Part shown: positions 11,650 to 24,608 of the stretch, piece by piece | Position numbering within the stretch: the first letter of the stretch is position 1 | How the letters are laid out: every line of letters starts with the position of its first letter | From: Brachycybe producta | Taxonomy: Eukaryota > Arthropoda > Diplopoda > Playtdesmida > Andrognathidae | Direction: 5' to 3' | Length of the DNA stretch: 64,000 nt | Assembly: GCA_036925085.1 (NCBI GenBank) | Contig: JAUPFP010000020.1 | Location: 1,438,001 to 1,502,000 of the forward strand | Notes under the pieces: generated by a model | Told to the model about the DNA's origin: nothing | Database searches by the model: none | Seen by the model: only the letters and a program-made list of their open reading frames with translations | Program-made: the position numbers and the translations under genes

Positions 11650-12605
11650 CGTTAAAAAAAAATTCTGAAAATTCTAGGGTCTCCCTAAAACGCAGAAAAC
11701 GCAGGAACTGCAGAAAACTGTACGGCGCTTTATATACTGTAACGTCTTTCAATGAGATGAAACTGTAGAAACTCATGCGAATTTGCAGAAATTCACTTCA
11801 AATAAGTCAAATTAACGTGAAAATGCAGAAACGTATTTAAAACCCAAATTAGTGGGAAATTGCAGAAACGTATTTAAAAGAAGCCAAATTAATAGGAAAT
11901 TGCAGAAACGTATTTAAAAGAAGCCAAATTAATAGGAAATTGCAGAAACTGCAGAAATGTAATTAAAACAACACAAATTAATGGGAAATTGCAGAAAATG
12001 CAGAAACTGCAGAAAAGTATTTAAAACAACCCAAATTAATGGGAAATTGCAGAAAATGCAGAAACTGCAGAAATGTAATTAAAACAACCCAAATTAATGG
12101 GAAATTGCAGAAACTGCAGAAACGTATTTAAAACAAGCCAAATTAATAGAAAATTGCAGAAAATGCAGAAACTGCAGAAACATATTTAAAACAAACCAAA
12201 TTAATGGGAAATTGCAGAAACTGCAGAAACGTATTTAAAATTAATGAAATTAATGCGAATTTGCAGAAACTCATTTAAAATTTATTTTAAATACGTTTCT
12301 GCAGTTTCCCATTAATTTGGCTTGTTTTAAATACGTTTCTGCATTTTCTGCAGTTTCCTATTAATTTGGGTTGTTTTAAATGTTTCTGCAGTTTATGCAT
12401 TTTCTGCAATTTCCCATTAATTTGGGTTTTAAATACGTTTCTGCATTTTCACGTTAATTTGACTTCTTTGAAGTGATTTTCTGCAAATTCCGATGATTTT
12501 CTGCAGTTTAATCTCATTCAAAGACGTTATATAAAGCGCTGTACAGTTTTCTGCAATTTCTGCGTTTTAGGGTTTTCCAAAATTCTAAAGAAGTTTTTTT
12601 TCGAA
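11650..12605. repeat. Foldback element with tandem TTGCAGAAACGTATTTAAAA units
   Basis: The left arm (from 11650) has direct repeats built on GGGAAATTGCAGAAA, TGCAGAAACTGCAGAAA and GTATTTAAAACAACCCAAATT. From about 12275 the same units run in reverse complement. The outer ends pair as TTCTAGGGTCTCCCTAAAACGCAG against GCGTTTTAGGGTTTTCC. The left arm has about twice as many units. No coding potential. Confidence 0.75.
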
Positions 12606-12934
12606 AAAATAAAACCAGCGCCAAAACAATCGGCGCAGGCGGCATTTGTCGCCCAGACCAGTATGTCCCTGCTTCTTTAATTAAGCCCCGGCGCATATTG
12701 AACCCAGCCCACGCACAGCCCAGCCTATGGCCAAACCCACGTAGAATCCACGCCTCATACAGCCAAGGCACTGCTTATTGAACCCTGTCGAAACGCAGCC
12801 ATGGAGACGTGTACGATGCTTCTCCATATCCATAGTCACTTTAAACAAACAAAAGTCTGACCCACGACCCACGAAAACTGTGCGCGTGCTACAAACCAAA
12901 CCATGCGTGGATGAAGGCTGCATGGGGTGACTGT

Positions 12935-13680
12935 TGTAATGACCCAACTGGTCCGTCACAATACCTCGGGTAAGTTTCGAACCGTCCAAAGAACTTTTAC
13001 AAAACTTACCCGGCCACAGACTCCACATGGGGATGGGATCTTACCCGGCCACAGACTCCACACCGGGACGGGATCTTACCCGTAGCAGCTCTCCCCACGG
13101 TTGATCTGGGACCAGGTCAATTCTCCTGGAGTCTCCTTCGCCGGACATGATGGTCGAACCGCCACCACCATGAGAATATCACAGTGGAAGAGGTTCCACC
13201 GCGAGCCGACAAGTACCGGCCGAAAACACACCAAAATTGGACGGTAGAAATCCCGGAGATTCCCCTCCCACCCCGCGGTACTCCCCAATAAAACACGACA
13301 CGGTAAGTAAGGTTAAAATAAGAGTTTATTAACTTACACAGTTTAAAATAGCAGATAGCAGTGGTATCACAACTTGGCTAGACAAATACAACCAGCCAAG
13401 CCCCCATAAATCAATCAAGGCCATCAGGCTAAAAGGCAAACCAAAACACAAACAAGATCCAAACAAAGGCACAATGGAGGCCACCTTGGCCTCCAGCATT
13501 GATGATCCTAGTCAGTCTACAGCCTACAACACACTGCCCAGAATAAATGGCTGACTAGACCATTTATACCTCCAGGCAACTCCACCTGGAGGGGACAGTG
13601 GTAACTTCTAACCTCTCACCCATTGACTATTGGTGAGAGGTCTGCTGGCACCAAAATGGCGTCCGACCCAACAGTCTACT
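12935..13680 (-). repeat. Gypsy element E: 3' LTR and adjoining 3' UTR
   Basis: It starts TGTAATGACCCAACTGG on the plus strand, similar to the element D LTRs at 35514 and 41439 (TGTAACGTCCCAACTGG). The following 700 bp stay recognisably parallel to 35514-36170 (AAAATGGCGTCCG, CTGTCAGGCAG). The inner boundary of the LTR is not clear. Confidence 0.6.
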
Positions 13681-13688
13681 GAATGCTG

Positions 13689-15504
13689 TCAGGCAGCCAT
13701 TGTTAAGTGATGCGCTACATTGTAGTGCTCCCGGAACTTCAGCATGACTTTGCTGGAGAACTGGGACCCACAATCCGAGACAAGAGCTTTCGGTGTACCA
13801 TACACCAAAAGGATCTCATCCTTGAAGAATTTTACAACACATGAGGCAGTTTCCCTTTGCACCGCTCTCGCCACACCGTACCGGGTGAAATGGTCAACCA
13901 TGATTACAACATAGGTGACTCCACCTATAGAGGCAGGAATTGGCCCAACGAAGTCCATTCCTCAGGTGTGAACTGGGTACTTCGGCACTATGGTTTGCAA
14001 AAATCCCTGACTTGTGAACTGTCGTGCTCGTTGACATACCAAACACTACTTAACGTATTCAGCCGTGTCCTGCTTCACACCGATTCAATAGAAGCGTCAG
14101 CACAGTCTAAGGTAGGTCTTCAACATCCCGAAGTGACCAGCTTCTGAGTGTCATGTAGCATCCTTAGACAGTAAGCCCTGCATGATGCCGGAACTACCAA
14201 GACTGTTTGCAACCGATCCTGGATGGACCTGATTGCATATAACAAGTCATCTGCCATCACATACTTAACCCGGATAGTTGAGTTGTGGTCAGTGGTGATT
14301 TCCTTCACCACTTTGGAGCACCAGCCATCGGCTGCTTGTTCCATGACACAATCCACCTCCGAGCAGACTCGGTAAATCACCTCACCTACGTCAGATTCGA
14401 CGTATTCAGGTAAAGAAAGGTCCGCAACATCCCGCACAGGATACTGACTCAACTCGTCGGCATCCTCATGGAGTGTCCCTTTCTTATACTGCACCCTAAA
14501 CCGGTACTCTTGCAATTGCATCTGCCAACGCATCTCCCAAGGGAAACAATTGCCAAGCACTCTTGCTCGGTGACTGAGTACCGTGTTTCCGCTCCTTTCA
14601 TGAGCCGGCTTGCATAGGCAAGAACACGGGGGAACTTGTCCTGCGGTAACTTCTGGTAGACTACAACTCCCAAGCCGTACCTACTAGTCGGTATGGATCA
14701 TTACCTCACCACGTGGATCGTACATGGTGAGTACCGGTGCTTCGGTTAAAAATGCCTTTAACCAAACAAACGCTAGTTGCACTGATCAGACCACTCGAAG
14801 GACGCATCCTTCTTTGTCAGATCATACAAAGGCCTTGCCACTTTGGTGAAGTCCTTGATGAACCTCTGATAGTAACTGGCCAATCCGAGAAAACTTCGGG
14901 CGCCTGTCACCGTCGTCCAGACATCAAACTCCTTGACTGCTCTTACGAGATCCGGGTCGGGTGCAACTTTCTCGGCACTCACTACGTGACTGAGATAACA
15001 CTTTGTTAAAGCCAAAGAAACATTTCTTTGGTTGGAGTTTCAGCTCCGCCCCTCGTAACAGTCCCAGGACAGTGGAGAGTCGAGAAACTTCTCGAACGTG
15101 TTCCCAAAGACGATAATATTGTCCAGGTACACCAGACAAGTCTCCCACTTATGTAATGGTAGCAAGAGCCCCATTGCTTGTGCCATCTTCATGCTTAGGA
15201 CCGATACATCGGCCCCCATGTCCATGATTATCTCCACAAGGAGGCGATCGCCAATGGACACGTACACCCTTGGTGCTCTCCAACCATACGCCTGGCTCTG
15301 AAGTTCAGGAATGGGAACCCGTCGGTTCCCACCATCTAACTTCTGCATCCCGTCCACATTACCATCCACAGCGTACGGTAACACCAGACGTGCAGAAGTC
15401 TGGGATCCAGCCTCACTAACTAGACTTCCCAGGCCTGGCAGAAGGTATGGGCACACCAACTCCTCACTCCAACTCTCACGATCCAGCACCTCACCACTAT
15501 GCAT
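13689..15504 (-). pseudogene. Gypsy element E: pol remnants
   Basis: Fragments in several frames, in pol order from right to left. A protease (DMGADVSVLSMKMAQAMG) is fused by deletion straight into RT at LVYLDNIIVFG. The RT connection follows (ARSFLGLASYYQRFIKDF), then RNase H (ETRYSVTEQECLAIV; HEDADELSQYPV). The integrase core comes next (MDFVGPIPASIGG; LVSDCGSQFSS) and stops before the catalytic Glu. The fingers and palm of RT are deleted. The element is clearly dead. Confidence 0.8.
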
Positions 15505-15736
15505 ATAGGGTGGGGGGCAAACCAGTTATCCAACTGGGCCACCACGGCCTCCAATGTAGAGCATGGCGTCGGAAAAACCCACTGGGTAATTTCCGGGTCC
15601 GCAGACCTAGCCAGAGGCACCCCTGCTCCTCGCAGGACATCCACATATCTGGAGACTGCCCGAAGGTACGTCCATTCCTCAGAGTGCTGACGATGGCGGA
15701 CACCTGAGCTTTCAAGCATTCCTGGTCGCTCACCAC

Positions 15737-17198
15737 TCAGTTCGGTGGTGACCAGCGGCGGTTTAACGAAGACTTCTCTTCGTCATCTTCCACGAGTCTA
15801 TAGTAGAACTGACCATCCATCACGGTGGCCAGGTACTTGCAACACTCCAGCCACACCGGCACTAAGCCTGGCATTGGCTGGAGCTTCAGGCTTGTGCCAG
15901 GCATCACTGGCAACTTGTTTCTTTGCCACAGCATCGGGACAGTCCTGTCTCAGGTGCCCCATTTGGTTGCACCCGAAACATGGACCGACTTGCTGGAGTG
16001 ATTCTCCTGACTCACGGTCCGCACCATGAGGCGTTGCTGCCGGCTGTTCTCCACTAGAGCTCGCTTGCTTCCTTCTATTCTTACCCCCGGTCTTGGCCAC
16101 TGCTTTGTCTGACTTGGATGGTGCAGTGGCCTTTGCACCCGGCGGGTTTGAAGAAGCTTTGGCAGAGCTCCTAGAGCTAGCCGTGGCACCGTAGGACTGG
16201 ACGTTAGCCCGGTCCTGAGGAACCACTTGAGTACGGGCAGGTAATTTACCTGCCATCAGCATATCTGCTTCAACAAGCCGTGCCCTACGGGCAAATGCCT
16301 CTACCATCTCGGCCTGGCAAACGAACATTTGATCGGTGATGGCGGTCAGGAGCTTCCGTTTGAAACGAATGAGCCGACAGGTCCTATCGTCGTAACGGAC
16401 AAACGAGTGGACTGGGTTGAAAAACCCAAATGCCTGAACCTCCGTAGGAACTGCTGGAGTGGGCATCCAAGCAGCAGCACTAACCCTGCGAGGTGGCTTG
16501 CTCCGGTCCTCCAAAGTATCATATACGGAATCAGCTACTAAGGGTAACGAAATGCGGACCCTTGGTTGCTTTCCGGATGCTGGAGGTATTCCCCGGCCAT
16601 ATGTTCCTGTTTCCTGCACGGGCGACAGTGAAAACCTCGGAATATTCCGCGGTTCATTGACCGACCGGGACAAATGCCCTTCCAACCGAAGGACATCGAT
16701 CCCGTATGCAATCTCCACGAGTTGTTGCTCGGAGAGCATAGCCAAAAAGGCCCGTTCCTTCCGAGCAGTGTCGTCTGAGATTGCCACGATCTTCCTAAGG
16801 AGTTAACCACCACGTCCAACCGGACAGGCGGCGGTGGAAACATGGACACTCAGCCGTGGCCGAACTCCATGCCCAACAAGATCATCGTTGGTATAACCGT
16901 CTTCCAACGGAGATTCTCCGGGGAGATTGTCACCGGCACGTCTCCGCACCATGACCCATTTTCCCAGCAGATGTTGGCCCCGTAGAACACTGTCTATGAC
17001 ACTTGCATCCTCTAGAGAATCTTCATCCACGCTACCGCTCCGTACCACTGTTTCCAGCTGTATGCTGCCTTCCGCCCCCTCTGGGGGACGGTCAAATATG
17101 CGGTTGCGTAACTCCAAACCTGTTTCCACACCGGTCTCCCCAATCTCCATCTTTATAACCGGGGTTTGCGCCAGAATCCACCGTGCTTCAACGGTCAA
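15737..17198 (-). pseudogene. Gypsy element E: Gag remnant
   Basis: The pieces at 17198-16803, 16787-15798 and 15934-15737 align with the D Gag. There are frame breaks near 16800 and 15930, and a loss of about 95 residues of the capsid core (FFNPVHSF joins directly to [15 protein letters not shown]). The CCHC knuckle [15 protein letters not shown] is intact. A Met in the context KMEIGETG is the likely original start. The element is truncated 5' by the minisatellite. Confidence 0.75.
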
Positions 17199-17239
17199 TT
17201 ATGGCCAAAACCACCAGAAAACGGGATCCCACCATCAAA

Positions 17240-20200
17240 AACGGTTTAGGGGGATAAACATGGGTTTAAGGGGATGAACATGTGTTTAAGGGGGATGAAC
17301 ATAATTTTAGGGAAATGAACATGGGTTTAGGAGGGATGAACATGGGTTTAGGAGGATGAACATGGGTTTAGGGGGAGGAACATGGGTTTAGGGGGATGAA
17401 CATGGGTTTAGAGGGGATGCACTTGGGTTTAGAGTGGATTAACATGGGTTTAGAGTGGATGAACATAGGTTTAGGGGGATGAACATGGGTTTAGGGGGAT
17501 GAACATGGGTTTAGGGGTATGAACATAAGTTATGGGGATAAACATAAGTTATGGGGATGAATATGGGTTTAGGGAAGATGAACATGGGTTTAGGGGGATG
17601 AACATGTGTTTAAGGAGGATGAATATGAGTTTAAGGGGATGAACATGGGTTTTTGATGGATTAACATATCTATTATCCCCTAAACCATGTTCATACTCTA
17701 AACCCATGTTCATCCCCCTAAACCCATGTTCATCCCCATTAAACCCATGTTCATCCCTCCAAATCCATGTTCATCTCTCCAAAACCCATGTTAATCCCCC
17801 TAAACCCATGTTCATCCTCCTAAACCCATGTTCATAGCCCCATAACCTATGTTTATCCCCCTTAAACCTATGTTCATCTTTCCTAAAATCATGTTCATCC
17901 TCCATCCTCTCTAAACCCACGTTCATCCCCTAAACCCATGTTCATCCTCTAAACCCATGTTCAGCCCCGAAACCCATGTGCATCCCTCTAAACCCATGTG
18001 CATCCCTCTAAACCCATGTTCATCCCCCTAAACCCATGTTCAACTTCCTAAACCTATGTTCATCCCTCTTAAACCCATGTTCATACCCCTAAAACTGTGT
18101 TCATCCTCCTAAACCCATATTCACCCTCCTAAACCCATGTTCACCCCCTAAAACCATGTTCATCCCCCTAAACCCATGTTCATCCCCTTAAACCCATGTT
18201 CAACCCCGTTAAACCCATGTTCATCTTTCCTAAACCTATGTTCATTTCCCTAAAATCATGTTCATTTCCCTAAAACCATGTTCATTTCCCTAAAACCATT
18301 TCATCTTCCTTAACCCATGTTCATCCTCCTAAACCCATGTTCATCCTCCTAAACCCATGTTCATCTCCCTTAAACCCATGTTCATCACCATAAACCCATG
18401 TTTATCCCCTAAACTCATGTTTATCCCCTAAACCCATGTTCATCCCTCCTAAACTGATGTTCATACCCCCTAAACCTATGTTCATCCTTCCTAAACCCAA
18501 GTTCATCTCCTTAAACCCATGTTCACCCTCTAAACCATGTTCATCCCCATAACCCATGTTCATCCCCTTAAACCCATGTTCATTCCCCTTAAACCCATGT
18601 TCATCTTCCCTAAAACCATGTTCATCTTCCCTAAACCCATGTTCATCCCCTAAACCCATGTTCATCCCCCTAAACCCATGTTCATCTCCCTAAAACCATG
18701 TTCATCCCCCTAAACCCATGTTCATTGTTCATCACCCTAAACCTATGTTCATCCCCTAAACCTTTGTTCATTCCTCTTAAACCCATGTTCATCCCTCTTA
18801 AACCCATGTACATCGTCCCTAAACCCATGTTCATCCCATAAACCCAAGTTCATCTCCCTAAACCCATGTTCATCCTCCTAAAACTTTGTTCATCCCCATA
18901 ACCCATGTTCAATGTTCATCCCCTTAAACCCATGTTCATCCCCTAAACCTATGTTCATTCTCCTTAAACCCATGTTCATCCTCCTTAAACCCATGTTCAT
19001 CTTCTCTAAACCCATGTTCATCCCCTAAACCCATGCTCATCCCCCTAAACCCATGTTCATCCCCTAAACCCATGCTCATCCCCTAAACCCATGCTCATCC
19101 CCCTAAACCCATGTTTATCTCCCTAAACCCATGTTTATTACCCTTTAACATGTGTTCATCTCCATAAACCCATGTTCATCTTCTCTAAACCCATTTTCAT
19201 CCCCTAAACCCATGTTCTTCCCTCTAAACCCATATTCATCCCCCTAAAACCATGTTCATTCCCCTAAACCCATGTTCATTGTTCATCCCCCTAATCCAAT
19301 GTTCATCCCCTAAACCTTTGTTCATTCCTCTTAACCCCATGTTCATCACTCTTAAACCCATATACATCTTCCCTAAACCCATGTTCATCCCATAAACCCA
19401 TGTTTATCCCATAAACCCATGTTCATCCCATAAACCCATATTCATCCCCCTAAACCCATGTTCATTCACCTAAACCCATGTTCATCCCCATAACTCATGT
19501 TCATTCTCTAAACCCATGTTCATCCCTCTAAACCCTTGTTCATCCCCTAAACCCATGTTCATCAACCTAAACCCATGTTCATCAACCTAAACCCATGTTC
19601 ATCCTCTTAAACCCATGTTCATCTACCCTAAACCCATGTTCATCCCCCTAAACCCATGTTCATTCCCCTTTAACAAGTGTTCATCCTCCTAAACCCATGT
19701 TCATCCACCTAAACCCATGTTTATCTCCATAACTCATGTTCATCCCCTAAACCCATGTTCATCCCCCTAAACACATGTTCATCCCCCTAAACTCATGTTC
19801 ACCCCAAAACCATGTTCATTCCCCTAAACCCATGTTCATCTTCTAAAACCATGTTCATTCCCCTAAACCCATGTTCATCCTCTAAACCCGTGTTCATCCT
19901 CCTTAAACCCATGTTCAGCCCCCTAAGCCTATGTGTGTTCCCCCTAAACCCATATTCATCCACTAAACCCATGTTCATCCCCTAGCCCATGTTCATCCCA
20001 TAAACCTATGTTCATCCCTCTTAAACCCATGTTCATCTTCCTAAAACCATGTTCATCCCCCAAAACCCATGTTCATCCCCTAAACCCGTGTTCATCCTCC
20101 TTAAACCCATGTTCATCCCCTAAACCCGTGTTCATCCTCCTTAAACCCATGTTCATCCCCTAAACCCATGTTTGTTCCCCCTAAACCCATATTCATCCAC

Positions 20201-20600
20201 TAAACCCATGTTCATCCCCCTAAATCCATAATCATCCCCCTAAACCCATGTTCATCCCCTTAAACCCATTTTCATCCTCCTTAAACCCATGTTATCCCCT
20301 CTAAAACCATGTTATCCCCCTTAAACCCATGTTCATCCCTCAAACCCATGTTCATCCCCCTAAACTCAAGTTCATCCCCTTAAAACCGTGTTCATCCCCT
20401 TAAACCCATGTTCTTCTCCTAAACCCATGTTCTTCACCCTAAATCCATGTTCATCCCCCTAAACCCATATTCATCCCCTAAACCCATGTTCGTTCCCCTA
20501 AACCCATGTTCATCCCCCTAAACCCATGTTCATCCCCCTAAACCCATGTTCATCCCACTAAACCCATGTTCATCCTCCTAAACCCATGTTCATCCCTTTG
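17240..20600. repeat. 3.4-kb minisatellite, ~20-bp unit, with internal inversion
   Basis: The unit is GGGATGAACATGGGTTTAGG from 17240 to about 17665. From about 17672 to 20600 it runs in reverse complement (CCCTAAACCCATGTTCATCC). Unit length varies from 19 to 22 bp, with roughly 165 copies. Open frames in it are by-products of the near-21-bp period. The same unit forms the core of the Helitron at 47455. Confidence 0.9.
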
Positions 20601-20776
20601 AAGTATGTTCATCCTTTTATTTTGCTCTGTTCATTCCTTTAAAATGTCTGTTCATCTAATTCTATCTGATTTCTGTGTCGGGTTTTAGAGTTACCCCAAT
20701 GTTCATCCCGTTCATTCGTTCATCTTTTTATCCTGAACCGGATTGAACTCATAAGTTCATAACCAACACTTACCAT

Positions 20777-21470
20777 TGTGAGCTTTTGACATCGACCTTC
20801 TAATTTTACCAACTTATAGATGGTGTTTCCTGCGACTCGTTTCTTCTCTGTATCGCTCGGTACCCGCACGGAGAAGATTCGAGCAACAGAAGGAGTTGAA
20901 TGGAGTCGGATTAGGATCCTCCTCCTGCATGGGGGTGAAATCGATGCAGAAGGATGGTGGCCATCCTTCTCTCGGTCGATGCTGATGTACTCTTCTTTTG
21001 TTGTTACCGGTAGAAGATGTTGTAGCTTCTTCAGGATTGTATGTCTCCTGCCTTATGATGTCTCCGGCCTCTGTAGAGAAGTGATTAGTTACCGAACATA
21101 AAGACAACACAGTTTCTCATTGTAACACTTTTATTCATCTTTGTCAAGAAACATCAAGATTACAAAGATGAACTGTTTAGATTAAAGGTGCGTCCTCATG
21201 CCCATGATGTGGTACGGAATTGATTCGACATAATACAACTTAGGGCAAAGACAAAGGCAAGAATAAGGACCACGAACAAAGAGGAACAGGGTCCTTTTAT
21301 ACCTTGGTGCTGTGTACACCTGCGAGGTGTAATCAGGTCCAAGTGACCAAGGTCCTAAATGTATTAGTCCGCCGTCAGAATAACAATTGCGGAAGGAGGG
21401 AGTGACAAGCAGGAGTTGTTTACACCCCAGGCTATAGTTTTGGCGGGAACAGGGGTTGCTGGGTGTTACA
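20777..21470 (-). repeat. Solo LTR, C family (copy 1)
   Basis: It begins TGTGAGC, ends GTGTTACA, and is flanked by a 4-bp duplication CCAT (20773-20776, 21471-21474). It has the minus-strand TATA (GGTATAAAAGG) and the dyad before it, as in the other copies. No internal region is present. Confidence 0.88.
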
Positions 21471-22031
21471 CCATGTTGTCATGGAGGTATTTAGGATCAT
21501 ATAAGAAAAGGGGCAAAAAAGGATGTCTGTATGTGTGTGGCTGTGTCCGGAACCCCAATTTTGTGGGTCGAACAACTCAAGGTGCCGTGTTGTCAACTTG
21601 GCATAATTAGGCACCCTATAATAGTATTACTGTTACAATGTAAGACCAGAAACCCTAGAAACGTTCCTAGCTATGCCACTAATTTCATTTGCTCTTCTAA
21701 TAAATTCACCGCACACTGTACACGACAAGTCACCAACTAGTATCCCAATTTCAATTCGAAAAATTAAACGTACGAATTTAACAAGAAAAGCATTATTTTA
21801 ATAAAAAACATTTTTTCTTAAAAAAAACATGTTTTTTTTTAAATAAAACATGTTTTTTTTTTAAATGAAACATGTTTTTAAAAAAAAAACGTTTTTTTCC
21901 AACCCTGGTGCGTACACATGCACGCATGCGTGTACATGTGCATACACATTGCATGCATGCGTTTATGCCATAATCAGTTGGAACAAAAATATACAAATCA
22001 TATGACAGTTATCACTGTTTTATTTACACAG
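21471..22031. other. Gene-free stretch with ACATGTTTTTTTTAAATAA repeats
   Basis: Between the solo LTR and the host exon I see four imperfect copies of an AAACATGTTTTTTTTTAAAT unit (21790-21895). An alternating purine-pyrimidine tract rich in TGCATG and ACATGC follows (21910-21965). I see no gene. Confidence 0.5.
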
Positions 22032-22207
22032 AAGTTGCGGCGGTCTACTCGTAGACATTATCGGATGGAGAAGGCAGACTATAACAGTACCATGGTGAAA
22101 CAGCCTTCACCAACTAAGATGTACTCTCCATTTAAAATTGAGACTCCAGGTTCAAAGGCCATATGTGGTCGATTTCAGAGCACCCCAAACCGTTATGCTT
22201 TGCGGTG
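22032..22207 (+). CDS. Unrecognised host gene, candidate exon 2
   Basis: The acceptor TTTATTTACACAG and perfect donor GTAAGT enclose 176 bp that is open only in phase 0. It encodes KLRRSTRRHYRMEKADYN, then PSPTKMYSPFKIETPG and RFQSTPNRYALRW. The Ser/Thr-Pro sites and strong splice sites argue for a real exon. The flanks are LTR and repeat DNA. The donor leaves two bases, and I did not find a convincing third exon in the window. Confidence 0.6.
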
Positions 22208-22233
22208 GTAAGTTTAACTTTCAAATTTCTTTT

Positions 22234-22770
22234 TGTGACAGTACGGGGTTTCAATATAGGGGCTCAGATAATTGTCACTATCGAGCATGAGAGGCAATTC
22301 AATAAATAACCGATCATTGTTTAAATAAGTGGAAAAACAAAGAAACTAAATGTGAAATAATTGAAATATTTATTTCACATCAAACAATAAGTTTGTGTCT
22401 CCAAGGAAAGGATATTTCGATATTCAATTTCGGCAATTCCGAAATTGAACGAGAAAGCAGATGGCTTATAAGAGCGTCTGCACAGAGGGTCATATAAGCG
22501 AGAAAAAACCGCGAGATTCGAAAATTGTGCTTTTTATACCTTCATGTTTGGCCACGCCCCATTCTACGGGGACGCCTCCAAACATGAAGCTCTCGAAAGG
22601 TCCAATCTCCCAGAAGTGACATCGTAGATCACTCTCACGCAGTGGCAGAACAGAAAAGAGAAGTAGAAAGAGAGATGGATAAAGTTATCCATCTCAACGA
22701 GTACAGGGTGAGTACAAATATATGAACGATCAACATAGATAAAAAGTTAAGTGAAATAACACCCCGTCAC
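22234..22770 (-). repeat. Solo LTR, different family
   Basis: It begins TGTGACAGTACGGGG and ends CACCCCGTCACA, with a 4-bp TTTT on each side. A minus-strand TATA-like GGTATAAAAAGC lies near 22540. It shares no body sequence with the C-family LTRs. It sits 27 bp after the donor of the unrecognised host exon. Confidence 0.65.
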
Positions 22771-23157
22771 ATTTTAATACTTTCATCATGATTTTTTTTA
22801 TATTACATTTAAATGTTTAACCCAAGTTTCACTTTTAAATCTGTCATATATAACTATTGGAGATATTCAGTGAAAGATAGCTTGTGCTTAAAGTGGCTTT
22901 ATAGATACTTATTTCGCTTTTTTCCCTTACGGTGCCACTACAGTGGCTAACGCTCAGGACGTTTTTGTACAATTTGGACGCAAAAAAATTGAACATTGTT
23001 TTAACAACTAGAATGGTAGAATGGCTTGCTGTTGAGGTAGCTAGCACATGCTTGAAAGATCTACTAGCTTGCTGCTTACCTCACTTTACCTCACAACTGC
23101 ACTGTCGACTCAATTCTCCACATGAAACATGGAGGGGTTTGGTGGCATGGGTGACCT

Positions 23158-23480
23158 TTTTACAATTACAATTACAATTAGTACTCTGCTAGCAGCCAAA
23201 TAGGCCTATGGCAGAGGGACATAAAAGTCCACATGCAGCATTAAGCATTGTCAAGCACATATACATACACATATATAAAACAAAATGAATATACAATTGT
23301 GAATCCCACAAAACAAAGTTATCCCCATTCACCACTTCCTCAGGAAGAGAGTTCCATTGTCTAATAACTAGGAAAAAAAGACCAGTAATATGAATCTGTC
23401 CTAGCAAAAAATCTCCCTAATTTTTCTAGAGTGGTCAGCCATGTCCATGTATAGTGCTTTATGAATATCACTGGATTGTG
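23158..23480 (-). pseudogene. 3' remnant of a LINE (CR1/jockey/L2-like)
   Basis: The minus strand encodes FFLVIRQWNSLPEEVVN, the common C-terminal motif of many non-LTR reverse transcriptases. A 3' tail of about three ATTGTA units follows (23158-23180). Only the extreme 3' end survives. Confidence 0.65.
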
Positions 23481-23602
23481 GTTTAGGACAATCACCACGT
23501 GTATTTTTTCCAAACAATTTCAAACTTAACTCAGCCCTGCAATGTGCCAAACTTACTACTAAACCTTGACTAAACCGTTTAAGATATTAGCATATACATG
23601 GT

Positions 23603-23804
23603 ACAGGCTTTTATAAATCGGGACGAACTTCAGTTGGCTCCGCCCTTTTTATGATCAGCAACTTCTAATTGGTTTGTTGTGTGGTTCGACGATGAAAAGG
23701 GCGGAGCATTTCAGTTCAGATTACATAACCAACCAATTAGAAGTTGTGTTTGTCATAAAAAGGGCGGAGCCAACTGAAGTTCGTCCCGATTTCTAAACGC
23801 CTGT
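23603..23804. mobile_element. ACAGGC-family MITE
   Basis: The inverted termini ACAGGCTTTTATAAATCGGG and GATTTCTAAACGCCTGT are continuous with GAACTTCAGTTGGCTCCGCC arms. The 9-bp flanks ATACATGGT and ATATATGGC match at 7 of 9, consistent with an old 9-bp duplication. Confidence 0.75.
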
Positions 23805-23908
23805 ATATATGGCACCGGTATCGCCATTAAACACATTTGTTTTCTACATAAAATAACATAGTTTTGGAACAGATGCATGAATGCTATGACAGAAAAAAAT
23901 GTAGGCAT

Positions 23909-24608
23909 TGTGAGCTTTTGACGTCGACTTTATATTTCTGACCAACGTGTAGATGATGTTTTCTGTAACTCGTCACTTCTCTGCATCGCGCGGTGCCCGC
24001 ATGGAGAAGATTCGAGCTACAGAAAGAGTTGGATGGTGATGGATTGCGATCGTCTTCCTGCATGGGGTGAAATCTGTGCAGAAGGATGGTGGCCATCCTG
24101 CTCTCCGTCGAAGCTGATATACATCTCCTGTTGATATTGACCATCAGTAAAAGATGTTGTAGCTGCATCAGGATCGGTATGCACTCTTTTACCTTATGGT
24201 GTTTTCGGCCCCTGTAGAGAAGTTATTAGTTTCCAAACATAGAGACAACACAGTTTCTTGTTGTAACACTTTTATTAATCTTTGCAAAGAAACATAAAGA
24301 TTACAAAGATGAATGTTGTTTATCAAAGGTGCATCCTCATGCTCATGATGAGGTACGGAATAATCAACATAATACAAATTTAGAGCAAAGACAAGGACAA
24401 GGAACAAGGAGGAGCATGGTCCTTTTATACCTTGGACCTGTGTACACCTACGAGGTGTAACCAGGTCCAAGTGACCATGGTCCTAAGTGTATTACTCCGC
24501 ACTTGGGTATGAGTCAGAGGTGTGAGTCAGAGAGGAGAAGGGGACGAGCAAGAGTTGTTTACCCCCAGGCCATAGTTTTGGCGGGATCACAAGTTGCCGG
24601 GTGTTACA
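23909..24608 (-). repeat. Solo LTR, C family (copy 2)
   Basis: TGTGAGC to GTGTTACA, 700 bp, with the TATA (GGTATAAAAGG) and an intact CTTGGACCTG/CAGGTCCAAG dyad. The flanks GCAT and GCTT match at 3 of 4, so it is older than copy 1 or has a mutated duplication. Confidence 0.85.

Noticed and set aside
12514-13288. Several minus-strand frames between the foldback and element E
   Set aside because: No recognisable motif; most overlap LTR sequence shared with element D.
18402-18665. Reading frame in the large minisatellite
   Set aside because: Same by-product of the repeat period; interrupted by unit-length changes.
17240-20600. Telomere or interstitial telomeric repeat (CCCTAAACCC)
   Set aside because: The unit is ~20 bp with ATGTTCATC in every copy, not a 6- or 7-bp telomere motif.
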